In this document: positions 20,701 through 32,785 of the stretch, in pieces
Layout: the number at the start of each line of letters is the position of its first letter
Position numbering within the stretch: position 1 is the first letter of the stretch
NCBI GenBank assembly: GCA_029747585.1
Contig: JAPEVF010000418.1
Coordinates: 1 to 39,537 of the forward strand
Direction: 5' to 3'
DNA length: 39,537 nt
DNA from: Pleurotus djamor
Taxonomy: Eukaryota > Basidiomycota > Agaricomycetes > Agaricales > Pleurotaceae
Translations under genes and position numbers: made by a program
Notes under the pieces: generated by a model
What the model was told of the DNA's origin: nothing
Databases searched by the model: none
Seen by the model: only the letters and a program-made list of their open reading frames with translations

Positions 20701-20714
20701 CCGAAGGGCTTCGC

Positions 20715-21045
20715 GCACGCATACCTAGTTGAAGAGAGCTTTGAACGTGGACAAAGTCAAAGCCATCAAGCCCTAGAGAAGGATCTCCCAGGAACAATTA
20801 AGAGCTTAATGTTTCCGTGTGTTGGAATGATAGTTTAATTGATATGGAGCGACGCACCAAAAGCTAAGCCTATTCGATCGATTACGGGCAGTTCGGAGTC
20901 GATTTGACCGTTCTTGACTATTAAACGCTCGTGTTGAAGGCGCGAGGATCCGGGAAGAGAGTTTCGTCTCGTGTGGACATCCGACACATGATACAGAGGT
21001 AAACTTTCGGGAAGTCCGTCGAACAACGTTACGCCCATGGAGACC
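20715..21045 (-). pseudogene. Cytochrome P450 C-terminal relic
   Basis: Minus-strand fragments in shifting frames match the end of the intact P450 next door. In order they are PVSMGVTLF (equivalent to the segment after the ExxR helix), RDETLFPDPRAFN (equivalent to RDESIFPEPDAFK), RLIVKNGQIDSELPVIDRIG (equivalent to RFIKDGKIDTELTEITQIV) followed by LAFG, VPGRSFSRA (remnant of the heme-cysteine segment ICPGRF) and MALTLSTFKAL (equivalent to MMASTLSVFN). A stop codon and frame changes separate them, and the heme-binding cysteine is lost. It lies about 0.8 kb downstream of the intact gene on the same strand, as expected of a decayed tandem duplicate. The upstream part up to 21851 is too degraded to read. 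Confidence 0.72.
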
Positions 21046-21851
21046 GGGATGGGAGATCACAAAATGCACTTGAAGAGGTCCAAAGCGATGATTTGGGAGA
21101 TCGAGCGCAAAGTGGCTCTACTCAGAGATGTCTGACTCTCTTATGACGAGTGGCTGACGGCGAGGATGAGTGGCGGTGCTTGCGTGGGATGAAAATGACG
21201 ACAAGGATATCAAGCAGAGAGTGGGAGCACATAGGATCGGAAGCATGGTGAGAATAATTTGCGTCGGCCAATGCGGAGACTTCGAACGGGAGCATCAAGG
21301 CTGCACCAGGTAATATGGGGGACTTCGATTAGTCGCATGAATGCTGCCACTCTGGTGTTTAAGGGGCGAAAAGCCACACAGTGTTAGTCAATTACGTACC
21401 TGGAGGATATTTTGGAGAAGAGCTGTAAATAGATCTTGGGAAGTGCCCAGCGAGAGGGAGATGACCGGCTGGAATCGATCTTGAATCAATTGAAGTGCGA
21501 ATGGTTTACAATTGTGGAGGAAATTCCCGAGGCAAGGCTGATTTTCCGTGTTAAAGACTCCTACATATGGATGCGATTCACTCGTTGTCCTCTACGCTGA
21601 GAATGATTGGCTGTCCATGTCAGTGTCCATCCGAATCAACGGATACCTATCCACCTGACTTGTTACTTAACCCTTCAAAGCCTCACCTAGATAACAAGAG
21701 ACAGACTCAGAAGTACGCAGATGCTTTGAGTGTTCAGGCTAGACGGTTCACTGTGCTGTAGGTACGCATAGGCGCATACGCTGCGGATTCGTTATCATCA
21801 ATGATAGCGACTCGCCGCTGAGTTTTAATTTACAAAAGTTTACTTCTGAGA

Positions 21852-24018
21852 TTAAATTTCGAGGTCTGCATCGAGGATCAACTTCCTGGCATGTTCTGAA
21901 CGCGGGAGGATGACGCAGTCAAATAGTGGTAAGTGGCTAGATCCCAAAAGTGCATACATCAGCTGCCATTCGTTTGTCACAAAGATTAAAACATACGTAA
22001 GGAATCTGGGGAGGAGGTCAGTTTTCGGAAGGATTTCGCGCCCGTCCTCCCCTTTGGCCGAGGAGATATTGAACACAGACAACGTCGAAGCCATCATGAT
22101 CCAGAGTGTATTCATCACCATGAATCTCCCAGGACAGATTCTAGATGGGATGATTGAGAGTGAGTAGGTCAATTGTTTCATCGAATGGAGAGCGTGCCTG
22201 CGTCCAAAACCAAAAACTATTTGAGTGATTTCGGTCAGCTCGGTATCTATTTTACCATCCTTTATGAATCGTTCGGGCTTAAACGCATCGGGTTCTGGGA
22301 AGATGCTTTCGTCTCGCATGATGGCCCTGGTCGCGGTAATCAACAAGAAAGTCAGTGCCACACCAACCATCAGAGGGCTTCCTTACCAGGCATTGCCAAA
22401 GTTATTGCTCCCCTCTGGGAGACGATAGCCATTATACACGTCCTCAGAGAGGAGCGTGTGTATCACTCCTGCGAAGAATGATGATGAGCGGGTGGTGGCA
22501 GCGAGGTTAGGCGGGAGCTATTACCAAGAGGCACAATGGGCTTCCACCTTGTCCCAGGAAATGCGGAATGATCAGCTCCGTTTGGTTGTAGATAATGTTG
22601 ACCGCTTACCGGAACGTTTCCCACATGATCGCTTGCGTGTATATACATGAGGACATGTCCTCGAAGGTAGGGAGTCGCGACCCGAGAAGAGCATCAAGTT
22701 CCTCCTGGGCCTTTCGTTGTACGTGAGGGAATAGAACCATTGCTGCAAAAAAGGAAACAAGCGTGGCAGGAGATGTATCTGCGCCACCTACAATGTCCGT
22801 GAGCCAATACGCACACGAAGCGGCGGGGAAACTAAGCTGACCAACGTAAGCGGTTGCAGAGGCGTCCTTGATTGTGTCTACCATATTGGTATCATTGGAA
22901 TCATTATATGAGAGGGACCTGGACACGAAGCTTTCTTTATGGCTCCCCTTCGACTAAAAGCAAATTGTCTAGGTCATCAAAAGAGAAAAGTCAATATGCA
23001 CTGACGATTGCGTCCAGCGTCCGTTTGTAAGGCATGTCTCGCATCTCACGAATGTCATTCCGTGAGTATTCAGCCTGGATCTGGAATTGGGCTCCGGGAA
23101 ACCATTTGGGTACACGCTTCAATAGTGGGAGGTAGTCGACGAGAAAGGTTCCGTAGATGCCCGCAAGGCCCATATGATGGAGTGTATGATCCAATTGAGC
23201 TAGCAAAGGGTCGTCGTTTGGAGCTACGTTTATTCCATACGCGACTTCGACGATTATACAAGCTGGCGCACTTGATATGAAAAGAAGGCGATGTGATGGG
23301 ATTCAATGAGACGATCGATGCCATGCATGGGGCAGCAAAGGAAGCTTACTAGCGAATATGATGGGACCAACGTGCGGGGTCTTCTAGAAGACTCTGTAAG
23401 AAACGTCGGCTGTATTTGAGCTGCACCGCCTTGTGGTTGTTATCATTCGCAGCCTGAGGGTTGAATTCTTGCCAGAATACACGACGTCGATTGCGCCAAG
23501 CATCACTGTATGGGAGGAAAGAAAAGACGGTACTCCAGCCCATCCTTGATCAATGCTGAGTATCGGTGAGCATTGGAAGAGGACGAGACGTTCGTACAAT
23601 TCGACAAGCATGGGGAGGCGAGGCCTAGGGGGGATGAGAATAAGATGCCTGAGAGAGGGCATCTCTAGGGCTCACCGACTTGATGTCAACGATGACCGCC
23701 GAATCAGTATTTCGCGAACACTCTCGACGGAGCTGAGAACGATGATTTGCGAGCCTGCTGCATTAAGGTACAGAATGTCTGTCTCTGCGACACTATTAGA
23801 GAGCGACAAGGAGACGTAGAATGACAAGACAAACTAAGCTTGCGGGCCATCTCAGTATATGTTACCCATTGCGAAGCTTGGGGCATAGCAAAGAGGTGAC
23901 CAAGGATAGGAAGTCCTTTGGGACTGGGGGGTAATGGTAAGGATGAATAACGGCGCCTGCGTAGGCCAGCGAAGGCGACATAGAAAGTGAACAGAGCGAT
24001 GAGCACGGTGAAAAGCAT
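21852..24018 (-). CDS. Cytochrome P450 monooxygenase, multi-exon, apparently intact
   Basis: A membrane-anchored heme-thiolate monooxygenase of the ER; it needs a P450 reductase and its substrate is unknown. An N-terminal hydrophobic anchor (MLFTVLIALFTFYVAFAG, about 1-18) is followed by a basic run and LPLPPSPKGLPILGHLF. After a first intron come DILYLNAAGSQIIVLSS, then the C-helix segment AWRNRRRVFWQEF. The I-helix carries DIVGGADTSPAT. ExxR is ETFR, followed across an intron by WKPIVPLG. FPEPDAFKPERF is the PERF motif, and FGFGRR/ICPGR is the heme loop, split by an intron. At least ten short introns with GT-AG signals join in frame, including two close together near 22500. The order is complete, so I call it functional. 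It resembles the OrdA-like families common in mushrooms; I do not assign a CYP number. Confidence 0.88.
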
Positions 24019-25316
24019 TTGTGCAGTTGAGCATCTAATGTCCTTAGAATGAGGGACCTTTAAATAGGTACTTGGGTTGCACCCAGGTGACTCGTGACTC
24101 GATGGTTCGCGGGAATGACGCTGCTCCAGGTGTGACCAGGGTTGAATGGGTCGCGGAATTGTGCTGTTCTAAATCGGACTTACACCCAACTGCATACCTC
24201 AGCTAATGCGAAGATCGTGCTGTATGCATGTGGACCCTGGGACATATCTCAGCGAATGGGAAGGCGAGGAGAGCGGACATCAGTAATGAATTGGTTGAGA
24301 CGTGATTGGTGTTCATCTAGGTGGGGGGATGGGTCCCTGGTACAAATCCATTGGCTGCGTGAGGAGGGGCCGCATGGATCTAGGTATGAGAATAATTACT
24401 CGCCCATTATGTTCTAGGCTCAGTCTGAGTACCCCAAAGGAAGTTAGCTGTAAGTACAGCCGTGTCAATAGACATTCATCCACACGGGTTCGCCTGTGCG
24501 ACCCAAGTGGCCTGAGGATGGGAGATGAAGCTTGAAGCAGCACCGAGTTGTCGGTTGACTCCACGTGATGTAAGCTTGTTCAAACCTTCGTAGGTCCGGT
24601 CGATGTTTGACCGTGACCTTGTTCATTTGTTGGAAGCTTGGCCAAGTTAAAAGTTTATTTGATCGAAGACGTAAGCCAAAGTTCTCGGGACGTCGTACGA
24701 GTAAACGCTTATGGTCCACAGCACGGTTGCCACACGGTGGGGTCATTCTATGGGGATCAAGGCGCCTGGGAGTATGATCCTGTTCGATAAGCATTAATGC
24801 TACAAGCCGATTAAGATGCTATCAAGGTTCACGTACTGGCTGATTTCCACCGGTGGAGCAAGGACAACTGCTCGGTTCTACACGGTTTATCGAGAGTTGA
24901 CATCAAGTAAGCAAGCGGGAAACGTGAGAGCGGGCACCATACCAAGCATCGGTTAGATCATGAATGGCTTGTATAATTGGGTTGGAGCTAGGCGATCTCA
25001 TCGCTCCCTAGAAGGGTCCGCCAATTCGATTGAAATTTATGGCGTTAGTGTCAAAAACGACCTGCATTAGAAGGTTTTTAAAGCGACTCAGGTCAACAAT
25101 GGATTGGGGTATCATGTTCTCCCTTGGATCTCGGCAGAGTTCAAACATCCTTTCATCAGTAGAGCTAGTTGGCGATAAACATGGGCCTACGCTATTCGTG
25201 TAAGTGGTTCATCTAATTGTGGACAGCGGAACTGACGGAGTCCGGAACCTGTTTCGAGTTGCTTGCTCCAGGAAAGGATGATGCAAAAGATGACATTAGA
25301 ACGGCTAAGGAAGGCA
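24019..25316. other. Intergenic region without a supported gene
   Basis: The first part is the 5' flank of the P450. Short frames exist on both strands, but none has a recognisable motif or splice-supported continuation. I see no repeat longer than about 12 nt and no tRNA-like fold. Confidence 0.5.
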
Positions 25317-26380
25317 CTAGGCGGCTATTTTGGGGGCGAGTTTCGTTGGCTGGATATAGCCACTTTGAGCCCTCCATGTTCTCAGCCAATCCTCCGCCTT
25401 GCGTCCATTCCTCTCGTACAGGACTTGATCGAGTTGGGTCAGAGACGACATAAGCCAGAGAGGGGAAGGGTCTTGGGCGAGTTTCGGGGAACGCTTGTCG
25501 ATTTGGAGCGGGGGGAGGGTTGTAAGGAGGTCCTTCAGCCGAGGAATGAGGGCATTGGCGACTTGCAATGAGTCTTTCGAGCCGTGCTTTAGGCAGGCGT
25601 GCACGAGCATGGTACAGGAGGACAAATCTTGGGCAATTGGAGGAAGCGAGTAGACGCTATATAGAGACGCCGCCGCAATGGTATGCTCGATGGGGTACGC
25701 GGTATACAGCGAATGGAGGAGTTGTCGGGCAGATGTCAACGTCATCTTGACGCCATACCGGGGGAAGTCGCCAAAGACTTTGAGCGCAAGAAGGGGACAT
25801 GCAAGCTCATCACATCGACCTAGCAGAGATCCAAAATTGTATCAGAGAATGCCCTGGCAAAAGGCCGTCAAAATGGCACTTACGAGCTAAAAGGTCTCCA
25901 AAGGTTTCCCTGAAGCCCGAACCCATGTCTTTCCACTTCGGAAACAACCCAACTACGGTCTCGAGTTGGTCCTGAGTTGTCGCAAGCTGCACCAGATGCA
26001 CCCATGAGCTTTTGCGAACTTTGGGTTCCACCACTTCGGGTTTCCTCCCGAGCCGGGGTGAAACGAAGGCGAAGAGCTGGTTGAACTTATCAAGACGCGC
26101 TTCCTTGGTCAATCCTCGCTTCTTGATACGCCCCGTAGCGCGAGAGGACGTCACTGTAGTGTTTTCCCCCGACGCATGGTTTTGGTGTGGTGTTTCGCCC
26201 GAGTCAAACAGGTCCTCAATTTCCGGGACTTGAGCTCTCTTCTTCAAAGCTGTCACAAACATATAGTCAAAGGGCGCTCCAAGATAGATAAATCAACGGA
26301 CCAGGGGCTGATACGCGTAATGTCCGTATCTGAGACCGTGCAATTTGAGCAGAGAACTGGCGAAGGACGCAACCGACCAT
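25317..26380 (-). CDS. Unrecognised mitochondrial-type protein, 3 exons, 315 residues
   Basis: Exons are 26302-26380, 25884-26249 and 25317-25819 (minus strand). The introns are 52 nt and 64 nt with GT-AG ends, and both junctions keep a single frame. The N-terminus MVGCVLRQFSAQIARSQIRT is rich in Arg and lacks acidic residues, a classic matrix-targeting presequence. A disordered linker (SGETPHQNHASGEN) precedes KEARLDKFNQLFAFVSPRLG. The C-terminal half is helical, with paired-helix character (CDELACPLLALKVFGDFPRY, ARQLLHSLYTAYPIEHTIAA, ASLYSVYSLPPIAQDLSSCT, MLVHACLKHGSKDSLQVANA), reminiscent of PPR/TPR-type organelle proteins. A role in mitochondrial translation or RNA metabolism would be a guess. 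I am sure it is a gene, not what it does. Confidence 0.72.
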
Positions 26381-28157
26381 GGCCGCGATGAAGGTAAAGT
26401 GTGACCAATAACGTGATGACCTTGTGACGCTATTGCTCACGATGTGACTGCAGGTGACCGATGGCGGTGACGTGACAAGTTGATTTCGCCCACATCGCTC
26501 GTTGACTGGACCTCTCATGTGCAGTGCATCTTTATCGCCAGAATCCTGCTTTTGCGCTACTTATTTGAGTTGGGTTCTCCCGCGAAATACGGACATGAAC
26601 TATCTCAATCCATAACCTTCGGCAGATCTGGTTCTCTCGTTGGAAAGATAATTGTCCGCCCCTCTTTATGACACTTCGCGTACCAAATATCAAGCCATGG
26701 GTATCTCGCTCGCTGGTGCTACTCCGAGGGCGAATGAATTCGACTTTCCAGAGTAACATTCTTGTCAATATCAGCGTGCAGCGATGAGGATCTTCAGCTG
26801 GAAACCAGCCTCCAAGACGAGAAAATCATAGTCGATCCCATCCACTGGGTTGGAAAGCAATCTCAACACGGGGGAACCCAAACCTTCTGTGTCTCTGATC
26901 ATCTCTGGACTCTAACTGGACTCTTCGACGCAATCGGGCCTTGCTTGGAAGCCATGCCTCATTTTCGCACTGCGGCGCGAGTTTGACGACCACTGTTAGT
27001 ATACATTGCCTCTTCACCAGAGCGTTTGCTGACTGAAATAGAGGCTTCGATTCTTATCCTCCATCGTTACATGCGGTCCTCCTAGCACTGTCCCAGATTA
27101 ACTACGGAGGTTCTTTCCCCATCCTGTTTCCTTCATCCTAAATACTGGGACTATCAAGTGTTCAATGTGTTCATTGTTTAGGCCCTGTGGTTATCCACCA
27201 ATCGCAATGGGGCTTCTAGGTCTGTACATCGCTTCTCTAACTGTACATCCTTGGCTCGGGATGTGAAGGAAGTTAATGTTCATAACCCAGGCTTATCTAT
27301 CATGACTCCTCTGACATCGAAGGGAGCAATTACCTACCCAACCTTTTTGTTGAGATATTGGCATGCAGGGGAATCTGCACATCACCTCACGACCATCCTA
27401 TCACCACCGGAATGAAAATCAGTTTAGGTGAGGAGAGGAAGAGAATCACATAATAGTCCCTCAGGCATGCTCAACGTTCCCTCCATTCTTTAGAGTATAG
27501 TTCTTGGACCATTGTTCAACTCTCTGAGGGTACTTTGGTATCCATCATTGCCGTTTCTGTCTTCCTCTCGCTTTCTGGCGCTGGTTGCTTCTCTGCGCAG
27601 CTGTCGTTTACTCACAGTGCGAATGAAGTAGCAGGGGTTGCATACTCGTTCTTCGTAAATAAATCCCCATGTGGGTATCACTTCCACAGCACTGTGTACA
27701 ACGTGATCATGCTACAAATGCAAAACGGTGACCCCGAGACGGCGGCGATGCGTTCGTGCGGTCACCGAGACGTGATGGATACGATGAAGTCGCTTTGGTT
27801 GTCGACGTTCGGCTCATGTAACTGGTGATGTCGGTGATGGTGGCGAAAGGTCCGTCGGTGTAAGAAAAGCTTGGTAACGGCGAAACCTGGCCTTCCCCGC
27901 TCCTTAGCCACGGACGAAAATGGCCTCCGTGTGGGCCATGTGAAAGCCCTAGGCTCTGGAAGCTGGATGAGCGAGAACTGAAAAGACATTGAGGACATGG
28001 GAAGAATATTTTAGGTCGAAGCAGATACGTAGTTGATGATGGTGATCGTCTGTGTAACAGCATGTTATTGCCGTTGGAGTAAATATTCCCGACTTAGAAT
28101 CGTCCAGAATCTCCTGAGACGGACCCACACTTTCTCCTCCTGACCACCACAATCACC
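26381..28157. other. Long intergenic region, no supported gene
   Basis: Several short ORFs are open, such as 26762-26986 plus (with VDPIHWVGKQSQHGGTQTF) and 27707-28063 minus (Ser/Arg-rich), but none has a motif or a splice-consistent extension. An imperfect duplicate around CGGTGACCCCGAGACG and CGGTCACCGAGACG lies near 27726-27772. The last few hundred bases should hold the promoter of the membrane-protein gene. Confidence 0.45.
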
Positions 28158-29677
28158 ATGGTCGTTGGCGTCGTCGTCCCCGTCCTCCTCGTCTCTTCGT
28201 CGTTGTTTCCACTAGTGTCGGGTTACTCCTTTAACATCCAATCCACACCCCGGCAATGCCAGAACCTCACTTTCTCGATAACTGGAGACGGCGGTCAGGG
28301 TCCTTATCGTGTCCTCGTCATTCCATTTGGTGCGACGACACTCCCCAATAACACTGAAGTTCGACGAATACAAGATATTCCGTTTGGAGATGGTCAGACG
28401 AGCGTATCCTTCCAGCTCAGGTATCCAGAGAACACTCAGTTTGTCGCTGTGGTAAGTGTTTCCTCCCGGATATCGAGGCCAAAATTGTCCTCTGTCATTT
28501 CATGTGTGATTGAACGTTTTTGTAGGTCAGTGACGCCTCCGGTTTTGGAACCGGTGGAACCAGTGTTGCAGCAACTGTGCTTTCCGGCGATTCTTCAAGC
28601 TGCTTCGATGCTTCTCAGAACGTCTCGCCAGATTTCGTCTTCAGTATAGAACCTCCAAATCAAGTCGTTCAATGTCAGCCAACTCGTCTATGGTGGGATA
28701 ACTCAACTGTGCAGGGGTATGTGAGCCTTTCATGCTAGTTGAATTCAATTATTCACCTACTTCACACGATGCGTCATCAGAATCCCATCCTTCTTAGGCG
28801 TCATTCCTGGTGGACAATCATTCTCAATACCCCAAGGGTCGATAACAAATGTGCCCTCGCAGGGAACTGGTTTCTCATGGACACCAAGCATCCGCGCGGG
28901 CACGACTTTGATCATTGTTGGAGGCGATAACCGTGGCGCCGGGACTGCCGGTTCCTCTCTTAACACCGTCTCAGCTGGAATCAACCCAAGCAACGAATGT
29001 TTGAACGACAACAGTCCAAGTTCAACACCCAACTCACCTGCAGGTGGAAGCTATCCCACAACTACAAGTGGCGCTGGGACTAGCGGCGGTAGTAGCAGTA
29101 GCGGGTGCGTTGCGTCCACCAAAATTACGGGAACTTTCATTACTAACTCAATTTCCTGAACAGAAACAACACCGGTGCGATAGTAGGCGGTGTAATCGGA
29201 GGTGTTATTGGTCTTCTCGCTCTCCTCCTTGCCCTCTTCTTCTGGCGCCGCCGCTCGCGTGCCCAAGGTTCCACCAAAGAACGCCCCGTTGACCTCTTGC
29301 AAGACGATGAAGGCGACGCTCCCCGTGGAGAACTGCCTCAATACTATCAACCGGAACCGTATATGGTTCCAGAACCCACCGTCCGTTCATCAAGCGATGG
29401 TCGCAGTGTCGCCGGTCAAACGGATGACAGAGGGCGCCCACTTAGCGGCGTAACGAGCACCAGCCGCAGTGGCACACCTGATATCCTTGGTTTCGGAGGT
29501 GCAGCCACCGCTAGCTCGAGTGGAAGAAAGAGTGGAATGCCCCGACCACTCCGTCCAGTCAACATCATCCAACACGAAGACGCTGGTCCTAGCGAAGCGC
29601 CTAAAGACGAAGAACCTGAAACCGTCGAACTACCGCCAGCGTATACAAACATCAGATCCTCAACACCTGTCTCATAA
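28158..29677 (+). CDS. Type I plasma-membrane protein with C-terminal PPxY motif, 4 exons, 440 residues
   Basis: Exons are 28158-28451, 28526-28716, 28781-29104 and 29164-29677, all GT-AG and in frame. Residues 1-22 form a signal peptide ending LVSG. The ectodomain (23 to about 268) has two related halves, the first with QCQNLTFSITGDGGQGPYRV and the second with QCQPTRLWWD. It ends in a Ser/Thr/Gly-rich stalk expected to be O-glycosylated. One transmembrane helix, AIVGGVIGGVIGLLALLLAL (about 275-294), is followed by the stop-transfer signal FFWRRRSR. The cytoplasmic tail is disordered and acidic near its end, and closes with ELPPAYTNIR. PPAY (about 427-430) is a PPxY motif, which binds WW domains of Nedd4/Rsp5 ubiquitin ligases. 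It belongs to a family widespread in Agaricomycetes whose function is unknown; a cell-wall sensor or a ubiquitin-sorted surface protein is possible. Confidence 0.85.
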
Positions 29678-30756
29678 AATCGCAGATTCAGAACACCATC
29701 CCATCACCTATCATGCCCGCATCTACGCCCAATGGTTCTCTAATTCCATTCCATACTCATGAAATGCTTCACTCATGGCCTCTTCGATTTCTTTGAATTC
29801 ATCCAACATCAATCCATCCCTGTGTAGACTAAAAATACCTTTCGGCTCGGCAATTCGATTTCGTTTCCTCTGCCCATCGCAACGTCCTCCCATCTCTGAA
29901 GCGCCCACCAGGCGTGGCAGTGGAGTCGGGGGTGGACTACATAGGAGCCGAGTATTCGTTCTGCTAACCCTTCGCTTCATGAACCCCACTCGACGGGAGA
30001 AGGTGCGGAGGGGGAGACAACTCTCCAAGTGGCGTGGATATTCGTGGAGTGATCTATCGCTTTCTCCTCTTCCACTCCTTTTCCTCTTCGTTCCCCCTTG
30101 TCATTCCCTTCTCCCGTTCATGTTTTATCCTATCTTATTTCATACATGGACCTTTCTGCTGGTTTGGTTTTGCTTAGTGGGTTATGTCCTTCTCCGTTCC
30201 TCTCTATTATTGCATCGCTCTTGCAAGTCACCATTACCTCCACCTCCTCCAACGCTTCATTACTTTAAATTCCGCATAGTCTGTCACAAAGACTTTCTTT
30301 TGCTTTTATCATCCAATTAGGTTGAATCACTGGACTTTCGTGTTTACGACAACCTTGCATATGTATCCGCTTCACGCCAAACCTGCTCACGTTCATTGAC
30401 CAGCTTTGCCAGTCAGACACGCATACTGGAAGTATGTTGCCGCTTAACCCCTTGCTTACGAACTCGGGGACAAATCACCACTTGGCAAAACCGATCATAT
30501 TTTCATAGTTTCAGAAACACGCACAGGGAGAAACGGGGAGTCGACTACATACCAAAGGCGCAAGGGCGAAAGATAACGAGAACTGCTGTAGGAGATGATC
30601 GCGTGAAAAATTGGTTGTGGAGGGTAGGACACGGAAGGGAGAAGGCGTACCACATCTATGTCCTTCAAGAATTAAGGGGATTACAGGAATCGGTCCGGCC
30701 ATGACTTGACAGCCGCCTCCAGTTCGAACTTGTGCAACACTCCTCACGCTGTCCCC
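29678..30756. other. Intergenic region, no supported gene
   Basis: The region starts with the 3' flank of the membrane-protein gene and ends with the leader of the next gene. Plus-strand frames at 29775-30320 are Leu/Pro-rich, reflecting pyrimidine-rich sequence, and have no domain. No repeat or RNA gene was recognised. Confidence 0.45.
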
Positions 30757-32499
30757 ATGGAACTTGCAGACTTTCAGCGACTTTCTTTGTACGTGGTATC
30801 CTTATCGTCACTATTATAAATAGATGCTTACTCTGCCGCAGACCATTACCGCTGGCTCAGACGTGCCAGCCCCAGTTCAAAGACCCCTCACCATCCTTGT
30901 TGTACCGTTGCCGATATCTCCTTCTCTCTCTCGCAATATGGCCGACATTAGTGGCCATCTTCGTTTTTGATCAGCCCGAAACGACCAAACGTTACGACAA
31001 TATTCCTTTTCCTTTTCTCTTCCTGTGAGTCCCCCTATTGTATAACAAACCCCATCTTTTCACAACCTGCCGTCGTAGCCTACTTCTAGCCCTTGTGGCA
31101 GTCATATTTTATAGGGCTCACTTTTCAGAGAAGCGGGTTACTGAAGCCATCTCACTATGGACTCGAGTTTCTCACTCCATTGCGTACTTGACGATATATA
31201 TCTCTGCTGGTCTGTGGTTACAAGCTTTGCCATCTACGAATATGCTGCCGCTTACATCCCGCTTTCAGACCTACGGCATTCCAACCGACCTCAATCCGTA
31301 GCGCGCCAGCTTGAAACAACGGTCGTTGGTATATTAGAAGAGTTGACCGTCACTTTGGGGATCTACAAACGTCCTGAAATTCTCCCTGCAGTCCCGAACA
31401 ACGATGATGCCTCAATCCAACCTGTAGGTCTATGTTTCCCGCCTTTGTGATACAATTCATTCACACAGACTATCCCTCAGGGAGTGGCTGCAGAAGAACC
31501 GTTACAAGAGATTCCACCCATCCTTCAACAGCTTGCTTCGTACAAGAGTGGTTACTTCCCCCAGATCCCATCAACAAGAGCTCCCGGTATGAGTGATGAA
31601 GCCCAGAAGCTACTGTCAAAGCTTGTATGTTGCCTTCATCTCATGCGTCATCAATACTTACTTGGCCTCAAGAAAACAACCCTCTCCCAGGCGAGAGATA
31701 GCACTGAGTTGAATCAGGACTTCCGTGTGGGTAAGATTGCTCGCTTAGTCGCTTGGCGATACAGTCTTTTTTGAACATTCTGCCACAGATCAATGCGAAG
31801 CCGAGATAGTCACATTAGAGACCTACCTTGACAACTTGGCGTGGTTCCTACCTTCGCAGTTAGTCGCCATGTCCAAGTTACTCGCATGTACATCCGTCTT
31901 GACAACTCATGAACCCAGGTATATCGCTCAATCATGGGCCTTCGCAGCATTATTCTGCTTCGGAATGGTTTGTCTTCTGTCTCATCCCCCTTTCATCTCT
32001 TTCCTCAACGACGAAACAGCCGCTTTCATTTCCAAATGAAGGCTGGTTTCTTGTACCAGGGACGCTGATCGTGGTATGCCCAACATATTCGCTCGCCCGG
32101 GAGACTAACCTATTCTCCTCTCTAGTCGGGGACGCTCATTCTTTTCTTGGTACATTCGGATGACAATGAGCGTACGCAATCCTTACCTCCACCATGTGCA
32201 AACTCACTCAAGTACTCACCTCTTCCCGCTCAGATTTAGTCAACTTTTGTCCGTATATCTTTATTTATGTCATGGCTCCCATCATCCTAACTGTCTGCCC
32301 AGGTAACAAACCATGCGGTTTGGCTTCTATCGATAACGCACCTGCAACACTTCCGGAATCCCGAGTCCTTGCGGCCCTCTATCATCGTCCCCAAGTAATC
32401 GACTCGTTCTTACGCAGCTGGCAATCGTTCCGTGCAATGTTACCCGAGAGAAAGACCAAGGAAGCCATCAACGAGACGTCTAAATCTACTTCTGTTTGA
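30757..32499 (+). CDS. Unrecognised polytopic membrane protein, about ten exons
   Basis: The start MELADFQRLSL is followed by a 53-nt intron, then PLPLAQTCQPQFKDPSPSLL and two closely spaced hydrophobic segments: RYLLLSLAIWPTLVAIFVF, a short loop (DQPETTKRYDNIPF) and PFLFLLLLALVAVIFY. After AHFSEKRVTEAISLWTRVSH a 59-nt intron leads to a soluble helical part (RQLETTVVGILEELTVTLGI, EIPPILQQLASYKSGYFPQI, MSDEAQKLLSKLARD, CEAEIVTLETYLDNLAWFLP). Further exons give AFAALFCFGM and GWFLVPGTLIVSGTLILFLV, probably two more membrane segments. The final exon encodes ALYHRPQVIDSFLRSWQSFR and ends at 32499. The last two introns are uncertain: removing a well-formed 50-nt intron near 32260 (branch CCTAACT) would shift the frame in my model. 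The family is not recognised. Convergent with the F-box gene at 32786. Confidence 0.6.
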
Positions 32500-32785
32500 A
32501 AGAGCTCAGTCTGTAGTCTGTTCAATGGCCGTCATTTGGCTCACTTCAATACTGTATAAATAGATGTGTATGTCCGTTCATCACCATTTTGAGAAAATAA
32601 TATCGTTCCTAGAATCTAGTGCCTGGCAGGCATCGATATGGCATGGCCTCTCACTTTGAGCCAAGCCCAAGGGGATGGGTATAGTGGTAAATTGAGAGCA
32701 GAAATAGAACTAGATAAACTGCCACATGGCCTATCCATCTAGCGAGAATCAAAGGCTAAGGATAGCAAAGCAACCTCAAGATGAA

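Noticed and set aside
22463..22650. Apparent break in the P450 after the ExxR helix
   Set aside because: Two short introns (starting GTAAGCGG and GTAATAGC) restore ETFR-WKPIVPLG-VIHTLLSEDVYNG in one frame; the gene is not a pseudogene.
24465..24794. 109-residue minus ORF in the P450 upstream flank
   Set aside because: No recognisable motif, no splice-consistent extension and mixed composition; not distinguishable from chance.
29775..30320. 181-residue plus ORF downstream of the PPxY membrane protein
   Set aside because: Composition follows pyrimidine-rich DNA (Leu, Pro, Phe, Ser); no motif, no splice support, and it sits in the expected 3' flank.
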